64,000 nt of DNA from Lineus longissimus (Eukaryota; Nemertea; Pilidiophora; Heteronemertea; Lineidae): assembly GCF_910592395.1 (NCBI RefSeq), contig NC_088310.1, positions 26,429,491-26,493,490 of the forward strand. Reading direction: 5' to 3'. The translations under genes were made by a program, and so were the position numbers. The notes beneath the pieces were generated by a model. The model searched no databases, was not told where the DNA came from, and worked only from the letters and a program-made list of their open reading frames with translations. This document shows positions 46,326 to 59,100 of this stretch, piece by piece. Within the stretch, counting starts at the first letter, position 1. The number at the start of each line of letters is the position of its first letter.

Positions 46326-47871
46326 GTGTCATCCCCAAAACCGGAAGTGAAATATTTTGTTGGCGGATTTAGCGTTACCCTTGGGCGCCTTGCCATCAAC
46401 CAATTCTTGTGTCATGTACGAAGTGCGCCACCCTTTCCGCGATCTGCCTAGAAGATCGGAAGATTATTTACTTCAGCCTCAGCTTAAATCTCTCTGTTGA
46501 CCAGAGAGAGGTAGCTGAAGCACTTGTTGTCCCCTGCTGAATAACCATGAAAATTCCTCCTTGTCGTGTTACCATGGTTCGAGCCGCAGATTTTCAGTTG
46601 AACTTAGTTGCGTACTACTTAAGGTCCGGTGAAGTATATATTATACATGCAGCAACGGCTAAATTATTTATTCATATATATCTTTGGATACCCATCCTAT
46701 AAAATAATAATGGTCCAGATATTTACTGTTTACGCGGTTGCCTTGAGGACGGGAGAATGAATGCCAAGGGTGGGTCCCAGTCTCGGATGAGTCATCCCGC
46801 CTCGGGCAATGTCGATTACGGTGATGAATGCAAACTGCCATCAATCGAATTAGCAACGCAACTGCCGTGTGCATCAACAGGCTGAAGGCATATATACTAC
46901 GCATCCAGAAAAACATATCATACTTTCGACTCCTGTTTTGAAATGAAATCAAACCTTAAGTGGAAATTTTGAAAGCGAGACGCAATACACTTTATGGGAT
47001 CATGCAGTTCAGTTCCTTGCGTCATAGGCTGACAATTTGTTGATTGAGCATAAGGGAGTTGTTGCTCACACATTTCAATATTGTCAACTCTTCAGTCACG
47101 AGGCGTTCTTTTTAACATATTGGCCTGTTCTTCGTTGACTACGTAACGATAATCATTGAAAACATTTTGTTGTCGCTAGGTAACTTGAACAGGAAATCTG
47201 GTGAAATTTCCTTGAAAAACGTTCAAAAGAGAATTTTGTACGTGATTTATTTGACACGCAGCAGCTGACACTGCATGATCGGAATGTGTGGAATGCGGTG
47301 CGAGATCGATCGGATGCGTTCATTGACTAGCTGCGATCGATTCGGGGAGATGCATGTAAGGACCAAGGTGCTTGATGATGACGCGCGACACCTGTTGGCG
47401 AGCTGTCGAAAGTGGGTGATCATTTGTATCGATCCCTTCATCGATACGATTAACCTCAGAAATAGTTATTTATTGCTGATGTTCATATGCTGCAGGCATG
47501 GTTAATGCGATTTATATGTCAATAATGAAGATACAGCTGCCATGTGACCCGTCATACGATCATTTTCACAGGTTCTGCATCAGAAAAGTCATCGGAAAAC
47601 TGCACCTTTGAGCGGTTAATGATTGAAGAATCGGTGTCCGGTGATATTGGGAATGCGAGCTCTTGGCACCAACAGATCCAGAGAGGGTTAACAAATAGTA
47701 TCGGATTACTCCTCCCGATCCCAGCGACTTTAAGGATAGCTTTTGCCATCTCTTCCTTAGCATAATGAGAAGAGGGTTAGCTGATTACTCTCCGAGCAAC
47801 CTTGGGAAGCCGTTGCCAGCCTAGAACGGATCAAGAGTTACCCTCTCAGTTGCTCGGTTGCTCGGACTTGC
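46326..47871. other. Gene-poor interval
   Basis: No supported exon. Contains the first site of the AP-1 cluster (46788-46794). Degenerate sequence resembling the following 105-bp satellite begins around 47,690. Confidence 0.4.
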
Positions 47872-48501
47872 CATCTTTCCCCGCTTAGCACGTAATGGTT
47901 ACCCTTCTCAGAGGTTGCTAGCTTTTGCCATCCTTTCCTCAGCGTTACTGGTTGTCCTTCTTAGCCACTATGAGGACATCTTTCCCCACTTAGCACTTAA
48001 TGGTTACTCTTCTCAGAGATTACTAGCCTTTGCCATCCTTTCCTCAGCGTTACTGGTTGTCCTTCTTAGCCACTATGAGGACATCTTTCCCCACTTAGCA
48101 CGTAATGGTTACCCTTCTCAGAGGTTGCTAGCTTTTGCCATCCTTTCCTCAGCGTTACTGGTTGTCCTTCTTAGCCACTATGAGGACATCTTTCCCCGCT
48201 TAGCACGTAATGGTTACCCTTCTCAGAGGTTGCTAGCTTTTGCCATCCTTTCCTCAGCGTTACTGGTTGTCCTTCTTAGCCACTATGAGGACATCTTTCC
48301 CCACTTAGCACTTAATGGTTACTCTTCTCAGAGATTACTAGCCTTTGCCATCCTTTCCTCAGCGTTACTGGTTGTCCTTCTTAGCCACTATGAGGACATC
48401 TTTCCCCACTTAGCACTTAATGGTTACCCTTCTCAGAGGTTTCTAGCCTTTGCCATCCTTTCCTAAGCGTTACTGGTTGTCCTTCTTAGCCACTATGAGT
48501 T
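47872..48501. repeat. 105-bp satellite, six units, with a three-unit higher-order pattern
   Basis: CATCTTTCCCC starts units at 47872, 47977, 48082, 48187, 48292 and 48397, exactly 105 bases apart with no indels. Units differ at diagnostic sites (CGTAATGGTTACCC versus CTTAATGGTTACTC) and follow A-B-A/A-B-C, implying a 315-bp higher-order duplication. As 105 is a multiple of three, a stop-free plus-strand frame of about 200 codons exists (period LARNGYPSQRLLAFAILSSA plus 15 more residues, hydrophobic), ending at a TAA in the last unit. It lacks an ATG, so I treat it as a repeat, not a gene. Confidence 0.9.
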
Positions 48502-51500
48502 TGCCAGCGTCTGCCATCATTTCCTTAGCGTCAGACGAAGAGACACCAAGAACTGGTGATTGCTATTGCTATCAGGTCTAGAGAGGGTTAACCAAGATTT
48601 ACTGATTACTCTCCCCAGCGACCTTGTTGCTTTATGGTTCTCGCCACCTTTTCATTAACATGAGATTCCCTCAGTGTCTCGTGATTCTGAATCCGAGTGA
48701 CTCATCCTTCTCTTGTGTGACGGATTCAAATCATGCTGTCATCGGATCACTTAAGTGAGATGCAATTGTTGCCAAGTATCCATCGTCATCACAACCGAAA
48801 AATACTGTAACCCAAGTTGCAATTTGCTATGTTGATGATGTACATAAAAACTAATTCCGCGGTATATCAATCTTTGAAGAAGAAGAAGAAAAAGAAGAAG
48901 AAGGAGCAGATGGGAGAAGTGCGCCCTCGGCAACTCAAAACAAGGCAACGAAACCAATGACCATGAATCACTCTGTCATGCAGCGCTTTTTTATGTGGTT
49001 TATAGCAAACGTCTTCTTTGATAGGGATGGATCGAGTAATTGTGAAAGCTACAAGCACCGGTAATGCTATGCTCTCGCATAAACATGCTTTTGTGAGGGG
49101 TTGATGACTAGACCTCTTGAGGAACGCCCTTTATAGGACTGCACTGACTAGTCGAGAGATAGGAATGCACTTGATTAATACTTGATCGAATATCTGAGGA
49201 TGACATTATAATCGCCGCGCCTAATGGTAGTCACCAGTGAATTCATCATCTTCAGTGCGTTTAATCCAACATCGCAATTAAACATTAACTGATTGCGAGC
49301 TGCGATTTCATATTTCTGCAGAAACAATATGTTGTAATGCAGTGCTGGAGAAAACAGCAACCCAAAAGCCCACGGAAGTGCGCGAGGAACGGTCAGTGCG
49401 GCGTATTTACGCGCAGGCCTTTGTGCGATTCATAAGTAGAGATACGTCATGCTGATGAATCATCTCAGTGCGAAAAGATATACCAAGACCCGACCAGAAA
49501 TGCCAGCCGATCATGTATGTCATACGTGCTGTCTAGACCATTGAATGGAATACTGCCGCGAAAATAGAAATCAATGATGACAATACAGCAATTTCGTTTT
49601 GGCGTTGCCAAACACTTTATATAAGAACTGTGGCAAAGTATTTTTAAAACGGGTTTGGTCCATGCGAAGAGGGCAGTAGGTGCATAGGCTTCACTTTCCA
49701 ACAAATTGGATAGTCGACTTTGAAAAGTAAGGAGTTTTTTAATTCATGATATCGCTTATCCCCTGTGCGGAGAACACCCACTCGCTTGGAAACCCAAGGA
49801 CACGTCAAATGAAGAACGGAATCTTTTTTCTCTCAATGAACGAACGATCCCAGATTATGACCGTTAGCAATCTGGTATAGCAAACTCGATCGATCAGCAG
49901 CAACAGGTTTTAACTCACTGCCCACCAGAATTACCAGCAGACGATGACTCATCCTAAACCTTGCCCCAAAGGATATTAAAATGCAAACACACTGTGTTTC
50001 ACTGTGTATTTGAAGTCCTTGGAGACGAGGATCGATATTGCCGTTCGGTCGCAGACGATTGATTGTGGAAATATTGGCGATACGTGTGGCTTGAACACCA
50101 ATCTCAAGGTTATGTGAGCAAGCAACAAGTTATAAGTTAACCCTTCCCCGTGATTTGACACGGTGGTGAGGATGAGTCATCATGATACGGGATTGGCATC
50201 CATCGATAATCTGCTCCGATAACTCAACGTGTGATGGAGTTGAATTTTTTTTTATCTGATCGTTCGGCCAGATAATCACTTAATTCTCGGTTGTGTCGGG
50301 TTGTGTCAACAAAAGTCTACATTTTATTTCCAGAAATGATGACATGAAAACCCCAATACACCTACATGTATATATTTCCTATTTGTTTTACCAACCCGCC
50401 CGTAATTATAGTCATGTCACCGGAAGTATACGCGTTTAACACCGTCAACTCAGAATTATGGTAGTGATACGTTGAATTATGATTATGATAATTAAAATGA
50501 GTTTCTACTAATTGTTTTACTGGTGACGGTGATGAAAAAAATTGGAAATGAGTTTTTATTCTGATTATTTACGGATGGTGATGATGATAAGTTGAAAAGT
50601 GAGTTTATGGCGGTCTTGTCCCTTTCAAAGCGCTTCGTATAGGTTACCAGACGATGAAATAAACCAAGCTTTCTAGTTGCAACTGTTTTCTGCTCAATAA
50701 ACAAGAGTTTAACTTCAAAGGGCGTGAAGTCAGTGAGAAGAATGACTAATCCCAGGTAAAAGTAAATAAAATACAACATCCAGACGAGAGTTATAGGGGC
50801 ATCAAAAGCTGCAGATGCGTCTGGCGATGAGGTTTGCCTCACGGAACACCCGAGGCCACAGACTTGGTGAATCATGGAAGAATGGGTACTTTAGAGTTTG
50901 AAGGGTTTTAGATTTTGTGTCGTACGACCCGCAAACGATTTTCTTGTCGTTTGTCAGGGTTGGGTTGGATTCCTGTCAAACCGCATGTCAAGATCTAGAA
51001 TCATTAACTATGCTGGCAGCACTTTTGAACTGCAGACTAGGAACCGAAAGGGACGCATAACATGTATATTCAAAGAGCGAATCGAGGAGAGGATTTCACA
51101 AGTGGCATCAAAATTATGAACAGGGACCAACTGGGACCGCATGATCTGTATAACACTACAGCATGGGCAATAAGCGAATTGATTGAATGGTTCTTCCCCG
51201 AACATCTTGCAATCACCCAGCGCAGCAGAAATTACGGTCGATTGGTTAATGCGGTGGAGAAAGCAACAAGTTGCATGAAAAACGATTGACTGTGACTCAT
51301 CCTGCACGTGATAGTCTCACAGGAGAGCTTGCAAGGTATGGATGACAGTTCGTTTTACCAAGTGATTTAAAACATTGGAGGCTGTATGCTCCGATCTCTT
51401 TAGGAGAGTTTGGCTTGTCAATCTACGGAGGCTTGAGCCAGAGAGCGGGTCAGGCAAGAATCCTCGATATAAAGGCCGATTGGTATGGGGCGAAATACAG

Positions 51501-52234
51501 TAGCAGGGTTCCCAGCCCCTACGAAAGACGAATGTCTGTCTTGTCATCAAGTCCTGGGGTGCTAATTCACTTACGGGACACTTGTAAATCATCCTATATC
51601 AATAGCTGTACGAAGAATCGGGGGAACTTTCAGAAAAGTCGTCGAGAAAGTAAACCTTACCATAGTTCGTCGTTTGTCGTTCGTAGCTCTTCGTAAGGGT
51701 TGCGAAACCTGGCTAGTAGAAAGGCCTTCGATCGGTCATCGAGGATCTTTGCCTAAGTGGTACTCAAGCCATCCTGAACCTCTCGCCAACACTCGGCACT
51801 AAAGACCGGGCGTTTCGAGTGGAGGAGAATGCGACTGACTCTGGTCTTTCGAGGATGTCCTCATGGCGACATCAGAGTTTGCTCGAGTAAAGCAGGAGGA
51901 ATGACACCACGCGAGCAGTCACAACCAGGGTTCATTTCGCATCCTTCTGAGCTTCTTTGACCCAAGGGGTCACATTAGGCAAGGGGTATGTTACCTCAAA
52001 CGTTATACAAACGCTCAATGCCGTACTTGAGGAGACTGGCAACTTGTTGCAGATAGCTGTTCCCAACTTTCCATTCAACAGGCGAACCGTGGCTATGTTG
52101 GATGAGTCATTGTCAGCATGCTGCATTGGGAGTCTTTTAATCGACTCGCGCAGGAGATCAATTCTCTACCAACTCGAAGCTTCTGATAACGGGCAAGAGA
52201 AGCTATGCGACACCTCCAGTCATGTAGCTGCCCA
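48502..52234. other. Gene-poor interval
   Basis: No convincing coding exon; the longest frames (127 codons minus at 50492-50875, 117 plus at 51957-52310) lack family or splice support. Holds a GAA/AAG microsatellite (48876-48903) and five sites of the AP-1 cluster. Confidence 0.4.
48876..48903. repeat. GAA trinucleotide microsatellite
   Basis: About nine GAA/AAG triplets with one AAA interruption on the plus strand. Confidence 0.85.
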
Positions 52235-52357
52235 GGTTGGACTTTCACCAGAGACAACATGCTTTGAAAAGGCCAGGTGGAACTTTTACCAGAGACAACT
52301 TGGTTTTTAAAGGCTAGGTGGAACTTTCACCAAAGACAACTTGCTTTCAAATGTTAC
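52235..52357. repeat. 41-bp minisatellite, three units
   Basis: Three consecutive 41-base units starting GGTTGGACTTTCACCAGAG or GGTGGAACTTTCACCAAAG and sharing ACCARAGACAAC. The last is more diverged towards its end. It overlaps the end of a non-ATG open frame, which I regard as fortuitous. Confidence 0.8.
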
Positions 52358-55155
52358 CCTGAAGTTCTTGGAAGTTACGGGTGTGACTCCTTAGTGGATA
52401 AGGTTCCAATGGTAAAAATCTTTAATCCTGGTTTGGCCTAACAGTTACCACCAGGTGGGAAACAAGGCCAGGGATCAATCGATTACCTCAACATCAATAT
52501 AGCTTTCAGCAATACAGGTGCGAGGCAGTGACATTAGATAAGGTGGAAGACTTGTTGCAACTCCTTCAAGGTAATGTAATCAGAGAAACACCTGGACAAC
52601 CCTGAGCTATTTAATGCTTCATTGGGTTCCAATCCAGTTCCCGACCAGCTTCCAGACTGTAGAGAAAATGCTGGCACCTGGATTATCAATCGAAATAACC
52701 ACGCTTTCATGAAGGGGCACAATCCTTTAAGGATGTTGATGGTTTTGGGCAGAATCCGAGAGTCTTGAAATTCCAGCAACTCCAGGATTCAACAACCCCT
52801 CTGGAGAGAAAATGACAAATGACAGAGGAAATTGTAAGGCAAATCATATTTATTTGCCATTCCAGGCCTTCACATTCAAACCAAAAGAACACAACGTACA
52901 ATGAAGATACTCTCTTTTCACTCGTATAAGGTAGGTCCATTTTCATGGGTCAACTGGCCCAGTCGAAGAATGAATTCCATTAGAAGAATGAATTGCATTA
53001 TCCATTCATGGATTAGTTATTTCATTATCAATGCTATGCCTTGTCTTTCTTGGACCATTGTGGTTCAAGTCAAACCAAAGACAGGGGCACGAACTTACTT
53101 TTTGCCACAGACCTTGTAGAAGTGAAAAGAGATCAATTTGAATCATATCTATATATCAACATAACCTGTATGAATGTATACGGAGCCATCTGCTGGGCAG
53201 AACAGCTATTCCTTCATAAGTACACAATACAATCATACTACATGATCAAAGGGCAAAAACCTGTGCCCCGCAGAAAGAAAATCACACCGTACCCACCCGA
53301 AATGATGAAAAACAGAACCAAAATATCCCCAAGGCTAGACACGGTAATGTAAAAAGTGATGGATTTTAGTCTGAACTTGTCAAACCTGATGTTTGGCATG
53401 GTGGTTGTCAGACTTTCCACGTGCTAAGCAGTGATAAAGACCAGCTCACATACAAGTACAATTAACATACTAAAGCCCACATGATAACAAAGTGCAGTAC
53501 CTCACCTTCCAAGTTCTCAGTGATTTAACAAGGTAGTCACATCAGTTAATTTTTGCAAAGGTATTCAGTGTTTTAACATTGAAACTAGAAGTTTGAGACT
53601 GAATTTCTGTAAGGTGCACCAAAAGTCACAAATAATGAACCAGAAAAAGGGCAACCTTCAGATGCCTTCAGTGACTCGACACTAATATTATGAGCTCGAG
53701 GTAAAACAAATACATAAGGTGCACGAAAAGAAATGAAATAGAAGTTTCCTAACGAAAAAGATGTATGACATATTAGCAAGTATATCTCTATATGAAATAA
53801 CATTTTTAAGCCAAAAGTCTCAAAACATTTTCATTGGTAACTTTGAAACTTGTGAATCAAAACAATGAACGAAATGTTTCCAATCCAAAAGAATTTCACC
53901 AATAATTTTATATTTCCTAAGTTTCTTGGTGACATTCTCTCTGAATCGACCATTTTCAGATAAATTAAATGGATGAACAACAAATATCATCTGTACAAGC
54001 ACATTATCTTCAGGGCATACCCTGCCTTTAAGCTGAAATAAACCACCTTTATTATGTTACAAGTTTTGACATTTCTTCTCATTTCAAGCAACTGACAACT
54101 CATTTTGATAATCTACCGAAGCAATTGTTGATGAAAAACTAGGGAATGTCACCTTTACAGAGGCTCATGACGAAGTTTCTACTCGCTACTATCAAAGCGT
54201 TGGTCTCTAAGAAGATGGAACTCTAAAACTGGCCATACACAAGGTAAGCTATCAAAGCCAATAATGGATGATGAACACTGCTCAGGGGTGACATTGATTG
54301 AAAAACGAAGTTCCCATGACTGTGACAAGGTTTGATTAAATGATGATACAGATGAAAGGGGTTTATAATTAAGTAAGCTCTACTATGTCACTGGGAATTT
54401 TCATCCTTACACTGGGACTTCATTCCATCCGTGGGACACCGGTGATGCAATGGAAGCGTTCCAAAACTACTGTAGTCCATCTCATCTCAAAATCTTAAAT
54501 TTCTAAGATGAAAACTGCAGTCAGACATGCAAGTCAAAAGTTTCTTTGACAGAAAGGTGTTTTTTAGAAAGGACCAAGTGATTGACGTTTAGGGCATTGC
54601 TGATGCTTAAACCATCAGATGAGATGGACTACTCCTCATGTGATACAATGTAGAAGATACATGCAATATACAAACTACAATGCATGGGTTTTTTTTCCTA
54701 ATATACTACATACAACGCAGGTCTCCAGGGTGTGTATAGCATCAAAAGACATAGGACAGTAAACAAACTTATTTATAGGCAGTGGGACATCAGACATGGT
54801 TAAACAAGAAATCATCAGAGAAAATTACCCTACACCTCAAAAACAATTATTCAGCTCAAAATTTTGTCCAATCAACAGATATATAAAAATGGCACGGTGA
54901 ATTGAACAACTAATGGTTTGCTTTAGACCTCGTGTTTCGAGCTGTTGATTTGATATTTTCAAAATCAACCCCCTATCAGTACAGCAGAACTTTTGTCTTG
55001 TAAACCATATATTTCCTCCATCGATGTCAAGCAAGTAGCACAGCAGCCCATTCATCCACCATTCCCCATCTTACCCCAATATGTCCAATCCTTAGTCCAA
55101 TCCCCACTTGAAGCTCAAATAGAACAGAATCTTACGATTGCCTCAGATTAAGATA
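52358..55155. other. Non-coding interval downstream of the minus-strand gene
   Basis: No supported exon. AATAAA on the minus strand at 52849-52854 would allow a 3.2-kb 3' UTR for the gene ending at 56024, but a nearer signal at 55674-55679 is more likely used. Confidence 0.35.
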
Positions 55156-55440
55156 ACATGCCAAATGATAAAGATCTGTTACCAAATGTGACCCGCTCTA
55201 CCAAAACTAGGCGCTTGTCGCATCTGAACTTGACAGGTTGATACGGACTTGTTGTTCATTTCCCTATTGTAGACCTTTTGTGAAATGTGACCAAATCAGT
55301 TTGTAATAGATTTCACAAAAGGTCTACAATAGGGAAATGAACAACAAGTCTGTATCAACCTGTCGAGTTCAGATGCGACAAGCGCCTAGTTTTGGTAGAG
55401 CGGGTCACACATGCCAAATGATAAAGATCTGTTGCCAAAT
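55156..55440. mobile_element. Near-perfect palindromic foldback element flanked by a 32-bp direct repeat
   Basis: Arms 55188-55286 and 55310-55408 are inverted copies matching at 97 of 99 positions, separated by 23 bases. Termini read GTGACCCGCTCTACCAAAAC. Outside them, ACATGCCAAATGATAAAGAT and the next 12 bases occur directly repeated at 55156-55187 and 55409-55440 with one difference. No coding capacity. It resembles a foldback MITE, but a 32-bp target duplication would be far longer than any usual DNA-transposon duplication. It probably lies just beyond the 3' UTR of the minus-strand gene. Confidence 0.8.
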
Positions 55441-55495
55441 ATGTACGTTTCATGCATATGCGACAAATAGTACAGTCAACAGAAAAAGGTTTGTG

Positions 55496-55560
55496 TGACG
55501 TCACAGAGTGTTGGTGACGTCATAAAAGGCATCCTAGGCGATATGATGTGCGTGACATCA
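55496..55560. promoter_or_regulatory. CRE pair plus CRE-like site
   Basis: Two perfect TGACGTCA octamers at 55496-55503 and 55515-55522 (19 bases start to start) and a variant TGACATCA at 55553-55560. CREB/ATF proteins, including ATF3-type factors, bind these. Placement is near the 3' end of a minus-strand gene, so a promoter role would need another transcription unit. Confidence 0.4.
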
Positions 55561-55673
55561 TTTGTGCTCATTGCCTCTGTTGTCATTTATCGCAATGCCA
55601 TAAAAGTTACATATTCATGATCTATGTGACATTTCAAAACAATATGGCTTGTCAATCTTTGAATTGAAAGCCT

Positions 55674-55679
55674 TTTATT
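55674..55679 (-). terminator. Candidate poly(A) signal for the gene ending at 56024
   Basis: AATAAA on the minus strand, about 345 bases beyond the stop codon and the first canonical hexamer downstream of it. Confidence 0.45.
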
Positions 55680-56023
55680 TGAACTTAAGCGAGACAGCTC
55701 ATGGAACTAAGGAAAAGAGTTCAAGAAATGTAATTGGTGCCAGCGATCAACAGACAAATATCACAAATAACTATGGCGAAGACCAAAGGAGGATCATAAA
55801 CTTTATAAGGGTGCAACATCCAATCAAAATGGAACTAGCCCAAAATGAGAACTAGTTTGAAATTCCCACAGCAACTTCAGAACGACTCAACTCAAGCAAA
55901 ACACCAAATAGTTTTCAGTATCAGAAATTATGATCATCTGATTAACGGAGAACCATGCAGAAATTGCTACCATCCAATTGATCATTCATAGGATGAAAAA
56001 ACGTGCGTCTGATGGTATGTGAT

Positions 56024-56146
56024 TTAGATAGCGTCAATGTCGAAGTCTTCTTCCTCTACTTCCTGTGCCGGACGGGCAGCTGGCTTGACGGGTTCAGCCT
56101 TGATGGTCTTGGTGTGAACCTTGGTGGCATCCTTCTTGTAAACAAC
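56024..56146 (-). CDS. Last coding exon of a minus-strand gene, acidic C-terminus
   Basis: A 40-residue terminal exon with a very good acceptor: CTAAC branchpoint-like sequence, pyrimidine-rich TGTCTGTCTTTATCACTTCAG, then GTTGTTTAC. The peptide starts VVYKKDATKVHTKTIKAEPV, continues through KPAARPAQ, and ends EVEEEDFDIDAI before TAA. Codon choice is strongly biased to C- and G-ending codons (AAG, ACC, GTC, GCC), as in highly expressed genes. A basic Lys-rich stretch followed by a very acidic tail suggests a conserved abundant protein, but I cannot name the family. Upstream exons were not found between here and the window end, so the preceding intron may exceed 7.8 kb or earlier exons may be short and missed. 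Confidence 0.7.
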   Translation of the reverse strand, partial: VVYKKDATKVHTKTIKAEPVKPAARPAQEVEEEDFDIDAI

Positions 56147-59100
56147 CTGAAGTGATAAAGACAGACATTGTGTTAGAAATCTTCCTCCAACACCAAAAAT
56201 ACCTTGCAGGTGTTTAAGAATGTATCAAAGTTCTTATCACTTAAGGGTTACAATTAATGCTGCTTTCAGTTTCACAAAATGAAATGATTTGGTCAAATTA
56301 ACAATAAATTCAAATATACAATGAAATAGGTCATTGAGCTGGCCTCATAAAGGGACTAGTATAGTCATCATGATATATTTCAGTCACAAAATAATCATTG
56401 GCCAGCTCTTTGAGGACAGGTGGTCTGAGTCAGGAAACATCATGTTCTGATATGTGATAACTTGACCGCAGTGTACTTGGTAGGAAGTCACTGGACAGGC
56501 TGTCACAAGGTTATTGTGTTCAAGGATTGTATTTCGTTTGTTGATAACAATTACACATCAAGTGACCAAGGTTAAAAGATCATAATCATGACTCACTCAC
56601 TTTTTGTAGGGCAAATAAACTCAAAAGATTAAGATTTGCCAATATTGACCAAGGTTCACCATAAGCTTCTTTACGATTTACTAATATTATGCATCACATG
56701 TATTAACATTGTTAACAAGAAGGAAACATGCGGAGCTGTTGGTAAACCACAGTCTGGCTGCCCAATGATTCATAGGGTGGCACACTGCCAGGATGCTAAA
56801 CAAGCAAAGCCCAGACACTATCAACAGGCAGGGGGTATTATCATTTCAAGCACAACTTTTCATAGAAGATGGAAAACGTTTTATAAGGAGGAGATTTATT
56901 CCAAAGACTCGAAGAAAATGATATAGTGACACTGCTGGAAATTGTTATCAATTCATATTTGCACCAAACAAAAACTGCAATATAAGTCCTTTGACCACAA
57001 AAAAAGATCTGACACGAAGTACAATAGTACGGGGCAGTGTTTTTGTCAGCCATATTTGGTGCCAAGGTCTAGAGTTATCTACCACGTTTGGGAGACATGA
57101 TATACACCTTAAGGTATTCCAAGAAAACCTCTAAGGACTAGCTGTCACTGAACAGGCGACGCCAGTACTCCAATGGTCACAAGCCAACATGTTCCACGTG
57201 TATTCATGAATAATTCATGTAGCATGACGTTCAATAAATCAACATAACCCAGGGATTCCCCAGATCCCACCCCCACAAGAGCTGCCGACCTTGTTGATGA
57301 TTGATTATAAATAATCAACAATGAGACAAACAGTAGTAACGCTAACTGCCTAACTGCCGATAAAACTCAATAAAACTCGTACCTTATTTGGTATTGATTG
57401 GCAATATTCATTGACTTATCCAGTGCCAGATTGCAACCAAATATGGCTGTGGGATCTGAACAGCATGGGACAGCAGTTCAAGCGACCATGGTGACATGGC
57501 AAAGCTCCAGAGGTGTCCATGTTGATCTCATGGCAAATGACCTTATAAGGCAAAAATTATCATCGCAGTACTGGTAAGGTGCATATTGACAACCTTTGTT
57601 ATTCCTATATGGCCGAGAAAGCCAAATTTATACCCCATTCCAATCAACAAGTCATCATATCTGTGGCCAACCACTCAGACATTGTGGGAGAAGCCAAAGA
57701 TGGAATCACTGCACCACAACAGGCACCACCTGGAAACTGCAGTGACACAAACAACCTATCTTGACCCACCTTCGGGGGGGGGGGGGGTGAACCCTCACAA
57801 CCTGATCAGCTCATTTCTAAGATAAGCTGCTGTGGCCCGGCAATCAATTTGACAAGAGAAAGGAATCAGACTCGCAAAATCATCAGATATCAAAGTACAC
57901 TTCAATAAATCAACTGTATTTTGTAAAGCAATCAGCATTTGAACAGCAGAAACGAAGTGGCAATCTGACATGTAGGCAAGGGGCAAGATCAACAAACCAG
58001 GAGGGATAGTATTCACACAGAGTAGACACCTGCAGCTCAGAAAACACAGGAAGACCACTAACATGACTAATATTACAAGCAAAAAAGAAACCAACTTTGG
58101 GATGACCTTCACCTTCAACGAGAACGATTTCAACAGGTCTATAACAGCCAAGTACATGTAACGATTCAGAATGGGAATGATTCCTCTGCCTGACACATTT
58201 TCACCGAGTTTGGTCATTGACATAAAATGCTGGGGTTTTTTTATTCAGGATTTTGAAAGATCAACTCTGATCTGAGCCTTGATGTAGAACAATCAAAGCG
58301 AAAACCTATCTGAACATTTGGGAAGCTCTTTGATTTCTTTCAATGAAGCATGATATTGATTTTGATTTGAGCTTGCCTTTAAGGCATAGGGCAATATTGA
58401 TAGACAAGCATTTCATGATCTCAATGAATGACTCATCGCATAACCTCAGCCTCACATGACTAGGGTCAGCCGGCAAGTTGCCAAGCAGACGGCAGACAAC
58501 ATGCAGCCAAATATTATGCATGCACCTAATGATTGTTGTTGAATAACAGACGTCATTTCAATGAACACAAAAACTTCTTCTCCATTAAATTGAGAACATT
58601 ATAACAAAAGATCATCCAAACTGTGCAAATATGAATTCAAGTAATGTTGGAATTCATTTGGTGTGAGAAGAGATGTGGTGCAGCTCCCTCTATTTCATTC
58701 AAAACATAACACTGGGTTGTGTAGTCTGCATCAAATGAGCCGAGATGTTGCAAGTGCGATGTTATCATTATCAAGTCAATCGATCATTGGTTTCAAGATC
58801 AATACACTTTTTCCGGGCGAACATCTGTAGATCTTGTTCGATGCGAGACTGAGCAGGTAACCAGACATCGCAGCCTACTCCTCCGTGCCCCCAGGCGCTG
58901 CAACCGGAAACTGAGCAGCTTACCAGGTTCATGGGGTGATCAGAGATAAGTTAGCTCGATCTTTTTCTAATGATTCAATCAATGAAGAACAAGAGATGAG
59001 GGCCTCCTCAGCAAGGTGAGGAGAACCTCTGGACCAGTTTGTGTTTATGGAGCCACCGTATCACCTGTCGGAGAACAACCTGGTGCCACAACGCTCATCA

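Noticed and set aside
47858-48466. Plus-strand 202-codon hydrophobic repeat frame
   Set aside because: Starts with TTG, lies wholly within the 105-bp satellite and ends in its last unit; reported as a repeat and only flagged.
51957-52310. Plus-strand 117-codon frame
   Set aside because: Starts with TTG and runs into the 41-bp minisatellite; no domain recognised.
57795-58223. Minus-strand 142-codon hydrophobic frame
   Set aside because: No family resemblance, no good splice sites, and likely intronic sequence of the gene ending at 56024.
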